A stretch of 6,604 nucleotides of DNA from Mageeibacillus sp. UBA5747 (GTDB lineage Bacteria > Bacillota > Clostridia > Saccharofermentanales > UBA5734). The position numbers and the translations under genes are program-made. The stretch spans positions 1 to 6,604 of the forward strand of contig DIFN01000033.1 in the NCBI GenBank assembly GCA_002419145.1. The letters run 5' to 3'. The notes under the pieces are model-generated. The model was not told the origin of the DNA, did not search any database, and saw only the letters and a list, made by a program, of their open reading frames with translations. Of the stretch, positions 4,773 to 6,604 are shown piece by piece; position 1 is the stretch's first letter, and each line of letters opens with the position of its first letter.

Positions 4773-6604
4773 ATGATTTCCAGGATTCGCCCGATGGTCC
4801 GACAGTCGAAAATTGCATCCCGGCTGGCTGTCCTTGTGCTGGCACTGGCGCTGGTGATCGGCCAGATTGGCCCTTTCCGCGGCCGTGACCTGGACGTGCA
4901 AGCCCTGACTTTTGTGCGCCAGTGGATGTACATCAGCGGAACCGATGTTCGGGTCCGGAGTGGCCCATCGACATCGCGTTCCGTTCTTGATTATCTGAAT
5001 ACGGGACACCGGGTCTATGTCTGGACCACCGAACGCGGCAGCGACCTGGACTGGTACCTGGTCACGTATGTCAGCGGCAATTATCCCCGCACAGGTTATG
5101 TGGCAGCCCAGTACGTCAAGCCTCTGGACACCGACACCGATCCGACCTTTGAGGCAGCCCTGACTGCCCAGGGCTTCCCGGACAGCTACAAACCAGCCCT
5201 GCGCAAATTACATGAGCTCTACCCGAACTGGGTGTTCGAAGCGACCTATCCCGGTGTCTCCTGGTCAACGGTTCTCGATAATGAGATGGCCGACTGGCGC
5301 AGCTTGATTCCGATGGGTTACAATACCTCCTATCGCTCGACCCATCCGGTCACCTATAGCGAATCAACCAACACCTGGATCCGCTGGGACGGCAAAACGC
5401 TGACTTCGTCCGGCTGGGTCATGGCCAATCGCTCCACGCTCGCTTTTTACATGGATCCGCGCAACATGCTCGACCCTTCGCGTACTTTCATGTTCGAGTC
5501 GCTTTCCTATGATGACGATTTGCATACCAAGGCTGGAATCGATGCTGTCCTCGGCACCAGTTTCATGGGCGGGGGGGCCACCTTTGATTACAATGGCGGC
5601 ACGATTTCCTACGCTGACGCATTTGTTGATGCAGCGCAGGCATCGCATGTCAGCCCGTACCACTTGGCTGCCCGTGCTCGCCAGGAGGTTGGCACCTATT
5701 CCGGTTCCGTCACAGGGACGTATTCGCCCAGTTATCCCTTTGTTTACAACTATTACAACATCGGTGCTTCGGATACCGGCGACCCGGTCCTGAACGGTCT
5801 GCAATGGGCCTTGCTGGGACCGGATCGCAAGGCTGACTACACCTCGACCGATGAAAAGTACCTGATCCCTTGGCAGGACCAGCTGGATGCAGCCGGAAAG
5901 GTCACCAAGGCGCTGGGCCGCTATCGCTCAATTGTCGGCGGGGCCAAATTCATTGGCAGCACCTACATTAATGCCGGCCAGGACACGCTCTACCTGCAGA
6001 AATTTGATGTCTTTGACGATGAGATCTACGACCGGTACTGGCATCAGTACATGACGTTCATTGGCGCGCCTTATGGTGAATCCGCCTATGTGGCGGATAG
6101 CTACATGAAAATGGGTGTGATTGGCAATCAGTTTGTTTTCTCCATTCCCGTCTATGAGGACATGCCGGAAGAACCGGTTCCACTGCCGGTCGGCAATGGC
6201 AATGTCAATAATTATCTGAGTGGAATCACCGTCGCCGGCCAGTCCGTCAGCCCGGCTTTTGACCGCGCCAAAACCACTGGCTATACAGTCAATTTGCCAG
6301 CGACAGCCACCGTGCCGAACATCCAGGTGACCACAGAGTCGCCCTATGCCGCAGTTTCAATTTCCGGCAACAGTGTGCTGCAGGATGGTGACAATGTCTA
6401 TACCATCATCGTTCAGGCCAGCTATGGCAATGATCCACGCACCTATAAGGTGACGGTCAACCGCGCTCCTGCCCCGACGCCAACGCCAACGCCAACGCCG
6501 ACACCGACACCCACACCCACACCGACGCCGACGCCGACTCCGACACCGACACCCACACCGACGCCGACACCGACGCCAACTCCAACTCCGACCCCGACAC
6601 CGAC
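4773..6604 (+). CDS. Exported SH3b / GH73-type glucosaminidase with cadherin-like domain and Pro-Thr linker (3' end outside window)
   Basis: The frame is open from ATG 4773 to the window edge: 610 codons, no stop, so the C-terminus is missing. A basic N-terminus (SRIRPMVRQSK) and hydrophobic segment (about 18-33) form a signal peptide or anchor. A bacterial SH3 domain follows (about 52-119: VRVRSGPS, GYVAAQYVKPL). Next is an N-acetylglucosaminidase-like domain (about 134-455) with GFPDSYKPALRKLHELYPNW (134-153), MDPRN (227-231), ARQEVG with E305 as likely catalytic acid, YYNIGA (327-332), GGAKFIGSTYINAGQDTLYLQ, and HQYM. This family cleaves the glycan strand of peptidoglycan. Residues about 482-566 form a cadherin-like beta-sandwich (LSGITVAG through RTYKVTVNR). 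From 568 on, only Pro-Thr pairs remain, a typical extended wall-spanning linker that normally leads to another domain. It probably acts outside the cell in wall turnover or division. It is transcribed from its own promoter. Domain order is confident; the catalytic residue and specificity are inferred from the family. Confidence 0.85.
   Translation, partial: MISRIRPMVRQSKIASRLAVLVLALALVIGQIGPFRGRDLDVQALTFVRQWMYISGTDVRVRSGPSTSRSVLDYLNTGHRVYVWTTERGSDLDWYLVTYVSGNYPRTGYVAAQYVKPLDTDTDPTFEAALTAQGFPDSYKPALRKLHELYPNWVFEATYPGVSWSTVLDNEMADWRSLIPMGYNTSYRSTHPVTYSESTNTWIRWDGKTLTSSGWVMANRSTLAFYMDPRNMLDPSRTFMFESLSYDDDLHTKAGIDAVLGTSFMGGGATFDYNGGTISYADAFVDAAQASHVSPYHLAARARQEVGTYSGSVTGTYSPSYPFVYNYYNIGASDTGDPVLNGLQWALLGPDRKADYTSTDEKYLIPWQDQLDAAGKVTKALGRYRSIVGGAKFIGSTYINAGQDTLYLQKFDVFDDEIYDRYWHQYMTFIGAPYGESAYVADSYMKMGVIGNQFVFSIPVYEDMPEEPVPLPVGNGNVNNYLSGITVAGQSVSPAFDRAKTTGYTVNLPATATVPNIQVTTESPYAAVSISGNSVLQDGDNVYTIIVQASYGNDPRTYKVTVNRAPAPTPTPTPTPTPTPTPTPTPTPTPTPTPTPTPTPTPTPTPTPTP
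6474..6604 (+). repeat. Hexanucleotide (CCN ACN) Pro-Thr repeat, at least 21.8 units, running off the window
   Basis: Twenty-one full hexamers plus five bases encode alternating Pro-Thr. Proline codons are CCG, CCA and CCC; threonine codons are ACG, ACA, ACT and ACC. The units differ only at third positions, so they are degenerate rather than identical. A higher-order echo exists: the same 18-base block recurs at 6498-6515 and 6540-6557, 42 bases (seven units) apart, suggesting a past segmental duplication. The encoded linker should be rigid, extended and possibly O-glycosylated. Confidence 0.9.

Noticed and set aside
5364..5804. A 146-codon - strand open frame opposite the glucosaminidase domain
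   Set aside because: The + strand frame here contains ordered family motifs (MDPRN, ARQEVG, YYNIGA) and stays open for 610 codons; the antisense frame is a by-product.
6474..6604. Could the regular repeats be a CRISPR array or minisatellite outside a gene?
   Set aside because: The period is six bases with no spacers, and the tract is in frame with the upstream coding sequence, encoding Pro-Thr; differences fall only at third codon positions.

Overview
The window is a densely packed, single-strand stretch of bacterial chromosome. It holds four complete genes and one truncated gene, all on the + strand, and I see no credible gene on the - strand. The genes are moderately GC-rich, whereas the first 120 bases are AT-rich (42 G+C of 120, 35%). 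AGGAG-type ribosome binding sites, extended -10 promoters (TGnTATACT) and a secreted SH3b / glucosaminidase / cadherin-like / (Pro-Thr)n cell-wall protein point to a Gram-positive, Clostridia-like Firmicute of above-average GC. That placement is inference from protein families and signals, not a phylogenetic result.

Layout. Bases 1-141 hold a possible tail of an upstream gene, a pair of 8-bp direct repeats, a promoter with an extended -10 box, and a strong Shine-Dalgarno sequence that sets a GTG start at 142. From 142 to 3165 run three genes that look like one transcription unit: a DUF362 protein with a C-terminal 2x[4Fe-4S] ferredoxin domain, a dGTPase-like HD triphosphohydrolase, and a YfbR-type HD 5'-deoxynucleotidase. 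At the end of the third gene a second promoter carries the same nine bases, TGCTATACT. It drives a membrane-bound polyprenyl-phosphate sugar-phosphate transferase (3220-4662). A 110-base gap (4663-4772) contains a third extended -10 box bracketed by an 8-bp inverted repeat. The last gene (4773 to beyond 6604) encodes an exported wall hydrolase whose reading frame leaves the window inside a Pro-Thr repeat.

How the genes fit together. The two adjacent HD enzymes have complementary predicted activities: one takes a dNTP to deoxynucleoside plus triphosphate, the other takes a dNMP to deoxynucleoside plus phosphate. Together they form a deoxynucleotide-degrading or pool-balancing pair. The DUF362 ferredoxin protein ahead of them has no established biochemical role; it may supply redox or Fe-S chemistry or may simply share the promoter. 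The last two genes concern the envelope: the transferase starts assembly of a lipid-linked glycan, and the glucosaminidase cleaves peptidoglycan.

I found no CRISPR array, tRNA, rRNA, insertion sequence or convincing intrinsic terminator. Most of the window reads as ordinary core-genome content. The points most worth a second look are the paired HD deoxynucleotide hydrolases, the shared promoter box, the inverted repeat around the last promoter, and the long Pro-Thr repeat cut by the window edge.
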